Of a stretch of 64,000 nucleotides of DNA, positions 46,375 to 55,169 are shown one piece after another. The notes under the pieces are model-generated. The model did no database searches, had not been told where the DNA came from, and saw only the letters and a program-made list of their open reading frames with translations. This DNA is from Glycomyces amatae (GTDB lineage Bacteria > Actinomycetota > Actinomycetes > Mycobacteriales > Micromonosporaceae). The position numbers were made by a program, and so were the translations under genes. The number at the start of each line of letters is the position of its first letter. The first letter of the stretch is position 1. The stretch covers positions 186,001 through 250,000 of the forward strand of contig NZ_JAJLQZ010000002.1 of the NCBI RefSeq assembly GCF_020991375.1, read 5' to 3'.

Positions 46375-47360
46375 CGGTTGTCCTCCCCTGCGTAGTAGAC
46401 GAGGTTCTTGGCGGCGCGGAACATGATCAGCGTGACCACGCCGACGGCGAGCACGAGCATCCAGGCCCAGGCCGAGGCGTAGCCCATGCGCAGGTCCACG
46501 AACGCCAGGGCGTAGATGCGCACGGTGTAGAACAGGGTCGACCAGGCCGGTCCGCCGGCGGTGCCGCCGATGATGAACGCGGGCCCGAACAGCTGGAAGG
46601 CGTGCACGGTCTCCATGAGCACGTTGAAGAAGATGACCGGCGAGAGCATCGGGATCGTGATGTGCACGAACCGGTGCCACTTGCTGGCGCCGTCGACCTC
46701 GGCCGCCTCGTGGAGCTCGTCGGGGACCTGGAGGAGCCCGGCCATGAAGATGACCATCGGCGCGCCGAAGGTCCAGATGCTCAGCAGGACGAGCATGAGG
46801 ATGGAGACGTCGGGGTTGCCGATGAACCCGCCGCCGTCCCAGCCGAACCAGGACATGATCTGGTCCTGGGGCCCTCCTTGGGCGAACAGGACCTTCCAGA
46901 CGATGGCGATGCCGACGCTCATGGCGATGAGCGAGGGCATGTAGAACGCGGCCCGGTAGAACCCGATGCCGCGCCGCGACTGGGTCAGCAGCATGGCCAC
47001 CGCCAGGGAGGCGATGAGCTTGAGCGGCACGGCCAGCAGGACGTACAGCAGCGTGACCTTGACGGCGCGCCCGAACATGGGGTCGTCGAACATCGCCGTG
47101 TAGTTCGCCAGGCCGATCCACTCGCCGCCGAGGACGAGGTGGTAGTCGGTGAACGACAGGTACAGCGACCAGAGCATCGGACCCACGGTGAACACCAGCG
47201 AGCCGATGATCCAGGGCGTCATGAAGGTATAGCCGACAAGGCGCTCGCCGCGGCGAGCGGGCGGGGTGCGGCGCTTGGCCGCCCCCCGCTTCTCGCGTGC
47301 GGTCGGCGCTCCGGCCTCACCCGCCGCGGGCGGCGCGGTGGTGGAGGGAGAAGCTGACAC
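46371..47360 (-). CDS. Carbohydrate ABC transporter permease (MalF/UgpA, CUT1)
   Basis: A 329-aa protein from the GTG at 47360 behind GAGGAA. It has a long basic cytoplasmic tail (about 45 aa), six membrane helices and the EAA-like motif ELHEAAEVDGASKWHRFVHI. It pairs with the MalG-type permease. The usual MalF helix order is kept. It lies 23 bases after the binding-protein gene. Confidence 0.93.
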   Translation of the reverse strand: MSASPSTTAPPAAGEAGAPTAREKRGAAKRRTPPARRGERLVGYTFMTPWIIGSLVFTVGPMLWSLYLSFTDYHLVLGGEWIGLANYTAMFDDPMFGRAVKVTLLYVLLAVPLKLIASLAVAMLLTQSRRGIGFYRAAFYMPSLIAMSVGIAIVWKVLFAQGGPQDQIMSWFGWDGGGFIGNPDVSILMLVLLSIWTFGAPMVIFMAGLLQVPDELHEAAEVDGASKWHRFVHITIPMLSPVIFFNVLMETVHAFQLFGPAFIIGGTAGGPAWSTLFYTVRIYALAFVDLRMGYASAWAWMLVLAVGVVTLIMFRAAKNLVYYAGEDNR

Positions 47361-47383
47361 GGTGACGATTCCTCGGTAGTCGG

Positions 47384-48679
47384 TTACTGCTCGGCGGCCA
47401 GGAGCGTCTCGGCCTCGGTGAAGAACAGGTCCGCGGCCTCCTGCGCGGACATCTCGCCGTACTGGACCTGCTGGTAGATCTCGCCGAACTTGACCTCGAT
47501 GGCGCCGGTCGCCGACGGCGGGGCCGGCGGCGGCGTGGTCAGGTACTGGGCGACGGACTCCTCGTAGTCGAGCACGCCCTGGGTGTTGGCGTCGATCTCG
47601 ACGTTCTCCAGGCCGGTGTTGGTGGCCGGCACGCCCCGGTTGGTGCCGAGGATCGCGATGGCCTCCGGGTCGCCCAGGAGGAAGTCGACGAGCTTGGCGG
47701 CGGCCTCGGCCTGCTCGGTGGCGCCCGAGATGACCAGCTGCATCGAGGGCTTGAGGTACAGGCCCAGGTTGCTCGGGTCCAGGCTCGGCGGCGCGGCGAG
47801 CGCGAGCGTCCCGCCGAGCTCCTCGACCGGCGGCGCGAAGCTGGGCATGAAGTTGTCCCAGCCGATCTCGGAGGCGAGCTTGTCCTGGACGAGCCCGCCC
47901 TCGACCCATTCGATGGTGGTCTCGACCGGCGGGACCATCCCGGCCTCGTACAGGCCGGCCGAGGTGCCCCACCACTCGACGAGCTGCGCGGCCTCGAAGT
48001 TGAGGGCCTTGCCGTCCTCGGTGTAGAAGCTGCCGCCCTGCTGGCGCAGCCACAGCTCCATGAAGTGGTACTGGCCGCACCAGTCGCCGCCGCCCCACTT
48101 GCCCTCGCCCATCTGGGGCGTGAGGGTGGTGATGTCGGCGCCGTACTCGTCCCAGCTGTAGCCGGGTGCGGGCGCGGCGACGCCGTGGGCGTCGAAGAGG
48201 TCGGCGCGGTAGATCAGGCCGAGCGTGTTGCCGGCGATCGGCACGGCGACGAGCTGGCCGTCGAGCTTGGCGGTGTCGAGGAAGCCCTCGCGGAAGTCGT
48301 CGGTCTTGACGACGCCCTCGAGGGGCAGCAGCATCCCGCTGGAGCCGAACTGGCGCAGCCGGGAGTAGTCCATCTGGAACACGTCCGGCAGGTCGCGCGA
48401 GGCCATGCGGCCGGTGAGGCCTTCCCAGTAGGTCGGGAAGTCCGCGAAGTTCGTCTGGACCTTGATGCCTTCGTTCTTCGACATGAAGAGGTCGACGGCC
48501 TCCTTGGTGATGCCGGCGCGGTTCTCGTCGCCCCACCACTCGAAGCTGATCTCGATCGGGTCGTCGGCGGTGCCGGCCGGTCCGTCGTCGCCGCACGCGG
48601 CCGCGGCCGCGAGGGTCGCCGCCGCGGCGGCGCCGGTGAGGAGGGAACGGCGCCGGAGGCGGTAAGGGTCGCGGATCAT
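47384..48679 (-). CDS. Extracellular sugar-binding lipoprotein (CUT1 ABC importer)
   Basis: A 431-aa protein with a Tat-type lipoprotein signal: RRRSLL at 9-14, a hydrophobic stretch, and the lipobox cysteine C29 (LAAAAAC). The mature part is a family 1 solute-binding protein (ISFEWWGDENRAGITKEAVD, DLPDVFQMDYSRLRQF). It should capture a sugar or oligosaccharide. Position directly after the rhamnose catabolic genes suggests a rhamnose-containing saccharide; the known Streptomyces-type rhamnose importer is a different (CUT2) class, so this is inference. Confidence 0.92.
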   Translation of the reverse strand: MIRDPYRLRRRSLLTGAAAAATLAAAAACGDDGPAGTADDPIEISFEWWGDENRAGITKEAVDLFMSKNEGIKVQTNFADFPTYWEGLTGRMASRDLPDVFQMDYSRLRQFGSSGMLLPLEGVVKTDDFREGFLDTAKLDGQLVAVPIAGNTLGLIYRADLFDAHGVAAPAPGYSWDEYGADITTLTPQMGEGKWGGGDWCGQYHFMELWLRQQGGSFYTEDGKALNFEAAQLVEWWGTSAGLYEAGMVPPVETTIEWVEGGLVQDKLASEIGWDNFMPSFAPPVEELGGTLALAAPPSLDPSNLGLYLKPSMQLVISGATEQAEAAAKLVDFLLGDPEAIAILGTNRGVPATNTGLENVEIDANTQGVLDYEESVAQYLTTPPPAPPSATGAIEVKFGEIYQQVQYGEMSAQEAADLFFTEAETLLAAEQ

Positions 48680-48732
48680 CGTTGATTGCTCCTTCTGATG
48701 TGAGGGGTCCCGCCGGAGCGGGCCTTCGGGAT

Positions 48733-50199
48733 CTATTCAGTTGCTCCCACTGGGAGGGTCTGGAGCCGCCGGGCGGCGTGCTCCCAAGGGCCCGTGGACC
48801 CTCGGGGCGTGTGGCGGCGGGGCCGGGCCGAGGCGGCCGCGGCGGCGCGGCGGGCCTCGGGTCCGGGCGCGACGAGGCCGAGCGACTGGGCCTGGACGAG
48901 CGCGTTGCCCAGGGCGGTGGCCTCGTCGGGTCCGGCGAGCACGGTGCGGCCGGTCGCGTCGGCGGTCCACTGGCACAGCAGCGTGTTGTTGGCGCCGCCG
49001 CCGACGATGTGGATCACGGCGACGGCCTCGCCGGTGAGGTCCTCGAGGGCGTCGATCGCGCGGCGGTGGGCCAGGGCGAGCGAGTCGAGGACGCAGGCGG
49101 CGACCTCGGCGGGGCCGTCGGGCACCGGCTGGCCGGTCTGGGCGCAGTAGGCGCGGATGCGGGCGGGCATGTCGCCGGGTTCGGCGAAGCGCGGGTCGTC
49201 GGGGTCGACGACGGAGCGGAGGCGCTCGACGCGGGCGGCGTCGCCGAGCAGTGCGGCGAGGTCGACCTCCAGGCCTTCGCGCCGCCAGGCGGCGATCGAC
49301 TCGTTGAGCAGCCAGAGTCCGGCGACGTTGCGCAGGAAGCGGATGGACCCGTCGGCGCCGCGTTCGTTGGTGAACCCGGCTTCGAGGGCGGCGGCGCTCG
49401 TGACGGGCGTGTCGCGTTCGACGCCGACGAGCGACCAGGTGCCGCAGGAGATGTAGGCGGCGCCCTCGCCCTCGTAGGGGACGGCGGCGACGGCGGCGGC
49501 GGTGTCGTGGCCGGCCGTGGCGACGACCCGGGTGTCGGTGGACAGGCCGGTCTCGGCGGCGATCTCGGGGAGGAGGGGGCCGAGGACCGTGCCGGTGGGC
49601 GTGATGGGCCCGAGCAGGTCGGGGTCGGCGCCCGCGGCCCGGCACAGGGCGGGGTCCCAGGTGCCGGTGGCGAGGTCGACCAGGCCGGTGGTGGAGGCGT
49701 TCGTGACCTCCCAGGCGGGCGTCCCGGAGAGCCAGTACCCGAGGAGGTCGGGAACGAGCAGGAGCCGCCGGGCGGCGGCGAGGCGGGTGGGGTCCTCGGC
49801 GGCCAGCTGGAACACGGTGTTGAACGGCTGGGGCTGGATGCCGGTGCGCGCGAACAGGTCCACGGTGTCGAGCTGCGACAGGAGCCGGTCGCGGGCGGGG
49901 GCGTTCCGGGCGTCGCGGTAGGAGACGGGGTTGGCGATGAGGTGGCCGGCGGCGTCGATGAGGCCGTAGTCGACCGCCCAGGAGTCGACGCCGATCGCGG
50001 CCGCGTCGCCGAGGGCGCGGAGCCCGTCGAGGACGCCGGACCAGAGGCCGAGCACGTCCCAGTACAGGCGCCCGTGCACGGCGACCGACCGGTTGGGGAA
50101 CCGGGCGGCCTCGGTCAGGTCGATCCGGCCCTCGCGCACGCGGGCGGCGATGACGCGTCCGGAGGACGCGCCCAAGTCGACCGCTGCAAGGACCGTCAC
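48733..50199 (-). CDS. rhaB: Rhamnulokinase
   Basis: A 488-aa FGGY-family kinase from the GTG at 50199. It has LAAVDLGASSGRVI, GVDSWAVDYGLID, ATAGHDTAAAVAAVP and the C-terminal IHIVGGGANNTLLCQWTAD. The GVDSWAVDYG motif is characteristic of rhamnulokinases. It phosphorylates L-rhamnulose. The start overlaps the aldolase-dehydrogenase stop by four bases (GTGA). The last about 45 residues are basic and proline-rich and probably unstructured. Confidence 0.93.
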   Translation of the reverse strand: MTVLAAVDLGASSGRVIAARVREGRIDLTEAARFPNRSVAVHGRLYWDVLGLWSGVLDGLRALGDAAAIGVDSWAVDYGLIDAAGHLIANPVSYRDARNAPARDRLLSQLDTVDLFARTGIQPQPFNTVFQLAAEDPTRLAAARRLLLVPDLLGYWLSGTPAWEVTNASTTGLVDLATGTWDPALCRAAGADPDLLGPITPTGTVLGPLLPEIAAETGLSTDTRVVATAGHDTAAAVAAVPYEGEGAAYISCGTWSLVGVERDTPVTSAAALEAGFTNERGADGSIRFLRNVAGLWLLNESIAAWRREGLEVDLAALLGDAARVERLRSVVDPDDPRFAEPGDMPARIRAYCAQTGQPVPDGPAEVAACVLDSLALAHRRAIDALEDLTGEAVAVIHIVGGGANNTLLCQWTADATGRTVLAGPDEATALGNALVQAQSLGLVAPGPEARRAAAAASARPRRHTPRGSTGPWEHAARRLQTLPVGATE

Positions 50200-52229
50200 C
50201 TGAGGAATCCCTGCGGGTTGCCCGAGTCGACGGGGACGTGGACGCCGGTGGTCAGGCCGAGGTCGGGGCCGACCAGGGCGTACACCGCGTCGGCGACCGA
50301 GGAGGGCAGGACCTCCTTCTTGAGCAGGGTCCGGCCCGCGTAGTACTTGCCGAGCTCGGATTCGTCGACGCCGTAGACGGCGGCGCGTTCGGCGCCCCAG
50401 CCGGAGGCGAAGATCCCCGAGCCGCGCACGACCCCGTCGGGGTTGACGCCGTTGACGCGGATGCCGTGCTCGCCGAGTTCGGCGGCGAGGAGGCGCACCT
50501 GGTGGGCCTGGTCGGCCTTGGTCGCGGAGTAGGCGATGTTGTTGGGCCCGGCGAACACGGAGTTCTTCGAGGCGATGTAGACGATGTCCCCGCCCATGCC
50601 CTGGGCGATCATCGTCCGGGCCGCTTCGCGGGCGACGAGGAAGGAGCCCTTGGCCATGACGTCGTGCTGGAGGTCCCAGTCGGCGGCGGTGGTCTCCAGG
50701 AGCGGCTTCGACAGCGACAGCCCGGCGTTGTTGACGACCAGGTCGACGCCGCCGAAGGCGAGTGCGGCGGCCTGGAGCGCGGCGGTGACGGCGTTCTCGT
50801 CGGTGACGTCGCAGGCCACGCCCACGGCGGTGTCGGCGTTCCCGATCTCGGCGGCCGCGGCGGCGGCCTTGGCCTGGTCGAGGTCGGCGATGACGACGCA
50901 GGCGCCCTCGGCCGCGAGGCGTTCGGCGGTGGCCTTGCCGATGCCGCCCGCGGCGCCGGTCACGAGCGCGACGCGCCCGGCGAGGGGCTTGGGCTTCGGC
51001 ATCCGCTGGAGCTTGGCCTCTTCGAGCGACCAGTACTCGATGCGGAACTTCTCCGACTCGGGGATCGGCTGGTACGTGGAGACGGCCTCGGCGCCGCGCA
51101 TGACGTTGATCGCGTTGACGTAGAACTCCCCCGCGACGCGGGCGGTCTGCTTGTTCGCGCCGAAGGAGAACATGCCGACGCCGGGGACCAGGACGATCGC
51201 GGGGTCGGCCCCGCGCATGGCCGGGGAGTCCTCGGTCGCGTAGCGCTCGTAGTAGGCGGCGTAGTCCTCGCGGTAGGCGGCGTGGCGCTCCCGGAGGTGA
51301 TCGATAACGTCCGGGAGGGGCGCGTCCGGCGCGGTCTGGAGGACCAGGGGCCGGACCTTGGTGCGCAGGAAGTGGTCCGGGCAGGAGGTGCCGAGCGCGG
51401 CGAGGTCGTACAGCCGCTCGGAGGCGAGGAAGTCGAGGACTTCGGGGTCGTCGTTGAAGTGGCCGACCTGGCGGCGGTCGGTGGAGGCCAGGCCGCGGAC
51501 GACCGGGGCGAGGGCGGCGGCACGTGCCGCGCGCTCCTCCGCTCCCAGCGGCGCCCGCTCGGGCGCCGGAGCGCCGAACGGGTCGCTCTTCCCCCGCTCG
51601 GCGAGGTAGGCCTCGCAGCCGCGGATGATCTCCAGGGAGTTCGCCTCGCACTCCTCGGAGGTGTCGCCCCAGGCGGTGATGCCGTGGCCGCCGAGGATGC
51701 ACCCGATGGCCCGCGGGTTCGCCTCTTTGATGCGGGCGATGTCGAGGCCGAGCTGGAAGCCGGGGCGGCGCCAGTCGACCCACGCGACGCGGTCGCCGAA
51801 GCACGCCTTCGTCAGCGCGGGGCCGTCGGCGGCCGTGGCGAAGGCGATGCCGGAGTCGGGGTGCAGGTGGTCGACGTGCGCGGCGTCGACCAGGCCGTGC
51901 ATGGCGGTGTCGATCGAGGGGGCGGCGCCGCCGCGCCCGTGGAGGCAGTAGTCGAAGCGCCCGACCATCTCGTCCTCGGCGTCGACGCCGGGGTAGGCGC
52001 CGGCCATGGCGCGCAGCCGGTCCAGGCGCAGGACGGCGAGGCCGGCCTCCTTGAGGGTGCCGAGGTCCCCGCCGGAGCCCTTGACCCACAGCAGGTCGAC
52101 GTCGCCGCCCGTGACCGGGTCGGTGCCGGCGCCCTTGGCGGAGGTGTTCCCCCCGGCGAAGTTCGTGTTGCGCTTGTCGGCCCCGAGCCGGTTCGACCGG
52201 GCGATGAGCGCGGCGACGGTGTCCCCCAT
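50196..52229 (-). CDS. rhaEW: Bifunctional rhamnulose-1-phosphate aldolase / lactaldehyde dehydrogenase (SDR)
   Basis: A 677-aa fusion. Residues about 1-420 are a class II aldolase domain with zinc-ligand histidines (AAHVDHLHPDSGIAF, later GGHGITAWGD); residues about 425-675 are a short-chain dehydrogenase with GRVALVTGAAGGIGKATAERL and the NNAGL and YSATK catalytic region. The product lactaldehyde can be oxidised on the same chain. This fusion is the RhaEW/YuxG type of Bacillus and actinobacteria. The stop of rhaI directly precedes its start. Confidence 0.93.
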   Translation of the reverse strand: MGDTVAALIARSNRLGADKRNTNFAGGNTSAKGAGTDPVTGGDVDLLWVKGSGGDLGTLKEAGLAVLRLDRLRAMAGAYPGVDAEDEMVGRFDYCLHGRGGAAPSIDTAMHGLVDAAHVDHLHPDSGIAFATAADGPALTKACFGDRVAWVDWRRPGFQLGLDIARIKEANPRAIGCILGGHGITAWGDTSEECEANSLEIIRGCEAYLAERGKSDPFGAPAPERAPLGAEERAARAAALAPVVRGLASTDRRQVGHFNDDPEVLDFLASERLYDLAALGTSCPDHFLRTKVRPLVLQTAPDAPLPDVIDHLRERHAAYREDYAAYYERYATEDSPAMRGADPAIVLVPGVGMFSFGANKQTARVAGEFYVNAINVMRGAEAVSTYQPIPESEKFRIEYWSLEEAKLQRMPKPKPLAGRVALVTGAAGGIGKATAERLAAEGACVVIADLDQAKAAAAAAEIGNADTAVGVACDVTDENAVTAALQAAALAFGGVDLVVNNAGLSLSKPLLETTAADWDLQHDVMAKGSFLVAREAARTMIAQGMGGDIVYIASKNSVFAGPNNIAYSATKADQAHQVRLLAAELGEHGIRVNGVNPDGVVRGSGIFASGWGAERAAVYGVDESELGKYYAGRTLLKKEVLPSSVADAVYALVGPDLGLTTGVHVPVDSGNPQGFLR

Positions 52230-53399
52230 TTACGCCCCCCATCCCGCGGCCTGGCCGCCCTTGCGGGCGGCGATGATCTCCGCGGCGTATCCCGAGGCAG
52301 CATAGGCGGCCATCGGGTCCTCGTCCAATCCTTGCTCATTCCGGAGCTCGGCGAGGAGGGGGCGGACGTCGGTGTTGTAGGCGTCCATGAGGACGGCGTT
52401 GGCGCCGAGGACGTCGCCGGCGGCCTGCGCGGCGGCGAGCGCCTCGCGGTCGATCAGGAGCGCCTTGGCGGTGGCCTCCTGGACGTTCATGACGCTGCGG
52501 ATCTGGCCGGGGATCTTCGGCTCGATGTTGTGGCACTGGTCGAGCATGTAGGCGATGCCCGAGTCGGGGCCCACGACCTCGCGCAGGGCCAGCTCGTGCA
52601 TGATGCGGAACAGCTGGAAGGGGTCGGCCGAGCCGACCATGAGGTCGTCGTCGGCGTAGAACCGGGAGTTGAAGTCGAAGCCGCCGAGCTTGCCCTCGCG
52701 CAGCAGCAGCGCGACGATGAACTCGATGTTGGTGCCGGGGGCGTGGTGGCCGGTGTCGATGACGACCTGGGCCCGGGGGCCGAGCTTGAGGCAGTGCGCG
52801 TACGCGGTGCCCCAGTCGGGGACGTCGGTGGTGTAGAACGAGGGCTCGAAGAGCTTGTACTCCAGGAGGAGGCGCTGGTGCTCGCCGAGGCGCTCGTAGA
52901 CCTCGGCGAGGACGGCGGCGAGGCGGTCCTGGCGGTCGGCGATGGAGTCCTGGCCGGGGTAGTTGGTGCCGTCGGCGAACCAGAGCTTCAGCGAGTCCGA
53001 GCCGGTGGCGTCCATGATGTCGACGCATTCGAGCAGGTGGTCGGTGGCCTTGCGGCGCACGCCGGGGTCGGGGTGGCAGACCGAGCCGAGCATGTAGTCG
53101 TCGTCTTGGAAGGTGTTGGAGTTGATGGTACCGATCTTGACGCCGAGGTCGGCGGCGTGGGCGGCGAGGTGGGCGTAGTCCTCGACCTTGTCCCAGGGGA
53201 TGTGGAGGGCGACGGACCCGGCGGCGCCGGTGTACTTGTGGACCTGGGCGGCGTCGGCGAGCTTCTCGTAGGGGTCGCGCGGGACGCCCTGCTGGGCGAA
53301 GACCTTGAACCGGGTGCCGGAGTTGCCGAACGCCCAGGAGGGCAGCTCGATGCTCTGGCTGGTCAGCACCTGCTTGGCGTGGGTGGTGCGGTCGCTCAT
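52230..53399 (-). CDS. rhaI: L-rhamnose isomerase (RhaI-type)
   Basis: A 389-aa TIM-barrel sugar isomerase of the xylose-isomerase-like group. Metal and substrate residues are seen in LLEYKLFEPSFYTTDVPDWG, IDTGHHAPGTNIEF, GGFDFNSRFYADDDLMVGS and YMLDQCHNIEPK. It converts L-rhamnose to L-rhamnulose. It overlaps the mutarotase gene by four bases upstream and touches the aldolase gene downstream. Confidence 0.93.
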   Translation of the reverse strand: MSDRTTHAKQVLTSQSIELPSWAFGNSGTRFKVFAQQGVPRDPYEKLADAAQVHKYTGAAGSVALHIPWDKVEDYAHLAAHAADLGVKIGTINSNTFQDDDYMLGSVCHPDPGVRRKATDHLLECVDIMDATGSDSLKLWFADGTNYPGQDSIADRQDRLAAVLAEVYERLGEHQRLLLEYKLFEPSFYTTDVPDWGTAYAHCLKLGPRAQVVIDTGHHAPGTNIEFIVALLLREGKLGGFDFNSRFYADDDLMVGSADPFQLFRIMHELALREVVGPDSGIAYMLDQCHNIEPKIPGQIRSVMNVQEATAKALLIDREALAAAQAAGDVLGANAVLMDAYNTDVRPLLAELRNEQGLDEDPMAAYAASGYAAEIIAARKGGQAAGWGA

Positions 53400-53764
53400 T
53401 TGCCGGCTCCTTCGCCCTCGGCCGGGAGGGCGGCCAGCTGGGTCTCCAGGTTGAACACTTCGGGAATGACGTTGAACGAGTCGTCGGCCGCGGCGCCGCC
53501 GGTGTCCTCGAAGAAGGGGGCCATCTCGGCCTGCCAGCGCGCGTTGACCTCGGTGTCGGCCATGGCCGCGCGGGCGGCGTCGAAGTCCTCGGTCTCCAGG
53601 TAGCCCACGAGGAGGCCGTCGGGGGCGAGGAACAGCGAGTAGTTCGTCCAGCCGGTCCGGGCGAGGGCGCGGACCATGTCGGGCCAGACCGCCGCGTGGC
53701 GTTCGCGGTACTCGGCCATGCGCTCGGGCTTGACGCGGAGGGTGAAGCACACTCGTTGTGTCAC
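53396..53764 (-). CDS. rhaM: L-rhamnose mutarotase
   Basis: A 122-aa ferredoxin-like-fold protein from a GTG at 53764. It has RVCFTLRVKPERMAEYRERHAAVWPDM with the catalytic His, and TNYSLFLAPDGLLVGYLETEDF. It interconverts rhamnose anomers. The first gene of the rhamnose operon, closest to the promoter and operator. The C-terminal 25 aa are an unusual acidic extension. Confidence 0.92.
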   Translation of the reverse strand: MTQRVCFTLRVKPERMAEYRERHAAVWPDMVRALARTGWTNYSLFLAPDGLLVGYLETEDFDAARAAMADTEVNARWQAEMAPFFEDTGGAAADDSFNVIPEVFNLETQLAALPAEGEGAGK

Positions 53765-53810
53765 AGGGGTTTCCTCCTGGGGACGGCGGTGTCGATGAAC
53801 GCGGTCTTTT

Positions 53811-53868
53811 TGAATCGTTTCATCAAGGGATGCCGCTAAGCTAAAACGCGGAGACCCTTGATGTCAAG
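53811..53868 (-). promoter_or_regulatory. rha operon promoter with LacI operator
   Basis: On the minus strand a perfect TTGACA (53867-53862) is followed after 17 bases by TTAGCT (53844-53839). The LacI-type site TGAATCGTTTCA lies at 53811-53822, just downstream of the expected start of transcription, so a bound repressor would block the polymerase. Confidence 0.75.
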
Positions 53869-53931
53869 CGTTTGCCGGAGAAAAGTTTGAACACGGTTCG
53901 GTATATGCTCCTCACGCTCCCCCGTTCGTCG

Positions 53932-53945
53932 TTGAACCGTTTCAA
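53932..53945. promoter_or_regulatory. Second LacI-type operator
   Basis: TTGAACCGTTTCAA is a near-perfect palindrome of the same type as the first site (TGAAnCGTTTCA), about 121 bases away and about 120 bases upstream of the LacI start. It suggests autoregulation or looping between the two sites. Confidence 0.7.
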
Positions 53946-54063
53946 AGCGACGCGGCGGTACGGTGGGCGGCGACGACCGCCGAGGCGGCCGGCGGGCGCG
54001 GCGCGCCCGCGGCGCCGCTCCGGCGCGCTCCCCTGACCTCCGATTAGACTCCTTGAGGTGACC

Positions 54064-55083
54064 ATGGCCACTACCAGCATGAAGGACGTCGCGCGCGCCG
54101 CGGGCGTGTCGGTCGGGACGGTCTCCAATGTGCTCAACCGGCCCGAGGCCGTGGCCGAGGAGACCCGCGCGCGCGTGCTGGCCGCGATCGGCGAGCTGGG
54201 GTACGTCCGCAACGACTCGGCCCGTCAGCTGCGGGCCGGGCGCAGCCGCACGGTCGCGGTGGTGGTCCTGGACGTGGCGAACCCGTTCTTCACCGACGTG
54301 GTCCGCGGCGCCGAGCCGCTCATCGAGACCGCGGGGGGCGTGGTGACGGTGTGCGACTCCGGCGAGGACGTGCGCCGCGAGCGCCGCCACCTGGAGATCC
54401 TGGAGGAGCAGCGGGTCCTGGGCCTGCTCATCACGCCCGTGGACGACTCCTCGGCGTCGTGGATCGAGCGGCTGTCGGGCCACGACATCCCGGTGGTGCT
54501 GGTCGACCGGGGCGCGGGCCGTCACCCGCACTGCTCCGTGGCGGTCGACGACGTCCACGGCGGCCGCCTGGCCGCGCGGCACCTGGTGGACGCCGGGCAC
54601 GAGCGGATCGCGTTCATCGGCGGCCCCGGCTCCATCCCGCAGGTGGCCGACCGCCTGGCCGGGTGCCGGGAGGTGTGCGAGGAGGCCGGGACGGCCTTGG
54701 ACGTGTTCACCACGGCGGGGCTGAACTTCGCGGCCGGGCGCGAGGCGGTCGAGCAGATGCTGGGCCGCGCCGACCGGCCCACGGCGGTGTTCTGCGCCAA
54801 CGACCTGGTCGCGCTGGGGGCGCTCCAGTCCCTGACGATGCACGGGGTGAAGGTCCCCCAGGAGTGCGCGATCATCGGCTACGACGACATCGACTTCGCC
54901 GCGGCGGCGGCCGTGCCGCTCTCCTCGGTGCGCCAGCCGCGCGCGCAGCTGGGCCGCACCGCCGCGCAGCTCTTGTTCGACGAGATCGCCGAAGAGGGCG
55001 GCCACACCCACCGCAACGTGGTCTTCCAGCCCGAACTCATCGCGCGGGCCTCGACGGCGATGGACCTCGAGCCGCCGCTGTAA
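54064..55083 (+). CDS. LacI-family regulator of rhamnose genes
   Basis: A 339-aa protein from the ATG at 54064 (TTGAGG about 8 bases upstream). The HTH is MKDVARAAGVSVGTVSNVLN, followed by a periplasmic-binding-protein-like effector domain (VAVVVLDVANPFFTDVVRGA, GYDDIDFAAAAAVPLSSVRQ). It diverges from the rhaM operon and LacI-type sites lie between, so repression of rha genes relieved by rhamnose or a derivative is likely. It could also control abfA 86 bases downstream, which is not preceded by a clear site. Confidence 0.9.
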   Translation: MATTSMKDVARAAGVSVGTVSNVLNRPEAVAEETRARVLAAIGELGYVRNDSARQLRAGRSRTVAVVVLDVANPFFTDVVRGAEPLIETAGGVVTVCDSGEDVRRERRHLEILEEQRVLGLLITPVDDSSASWIERLSGHDIPVVLVDRGAGRHPHCSVAVDDVHGGRLAARHLVDAGHERIAFIGGPGSIPQVADRLAGCREVCEEAGTALDVFTTAGLNFAAGREAVEQMLGRADRPTAVFCANDLVALGALQSLTMHGVKVPQECAIIGYDDIDFAAAAAVPLSSVRQPRAQLGRTAAQLLFDEIAEEGGHTHRNVVFQPELIARASTAMDLEPPL

Positions 55084-55169
55084 CGGTAAAGTTCGGTTCT
55101 GGTAGCGTCTCCGCCACCGACCCGCGAGGGTCTGGTGAGCGATAACAGCGAGCCCTTCCGGAGGCGATC

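Noticed and set aside
53887-53907. TTGAAC ... TATATG as the promoter of the LacI gene
   Set aside because: The spacer is about 10 bases, far from the 16-18 needed.
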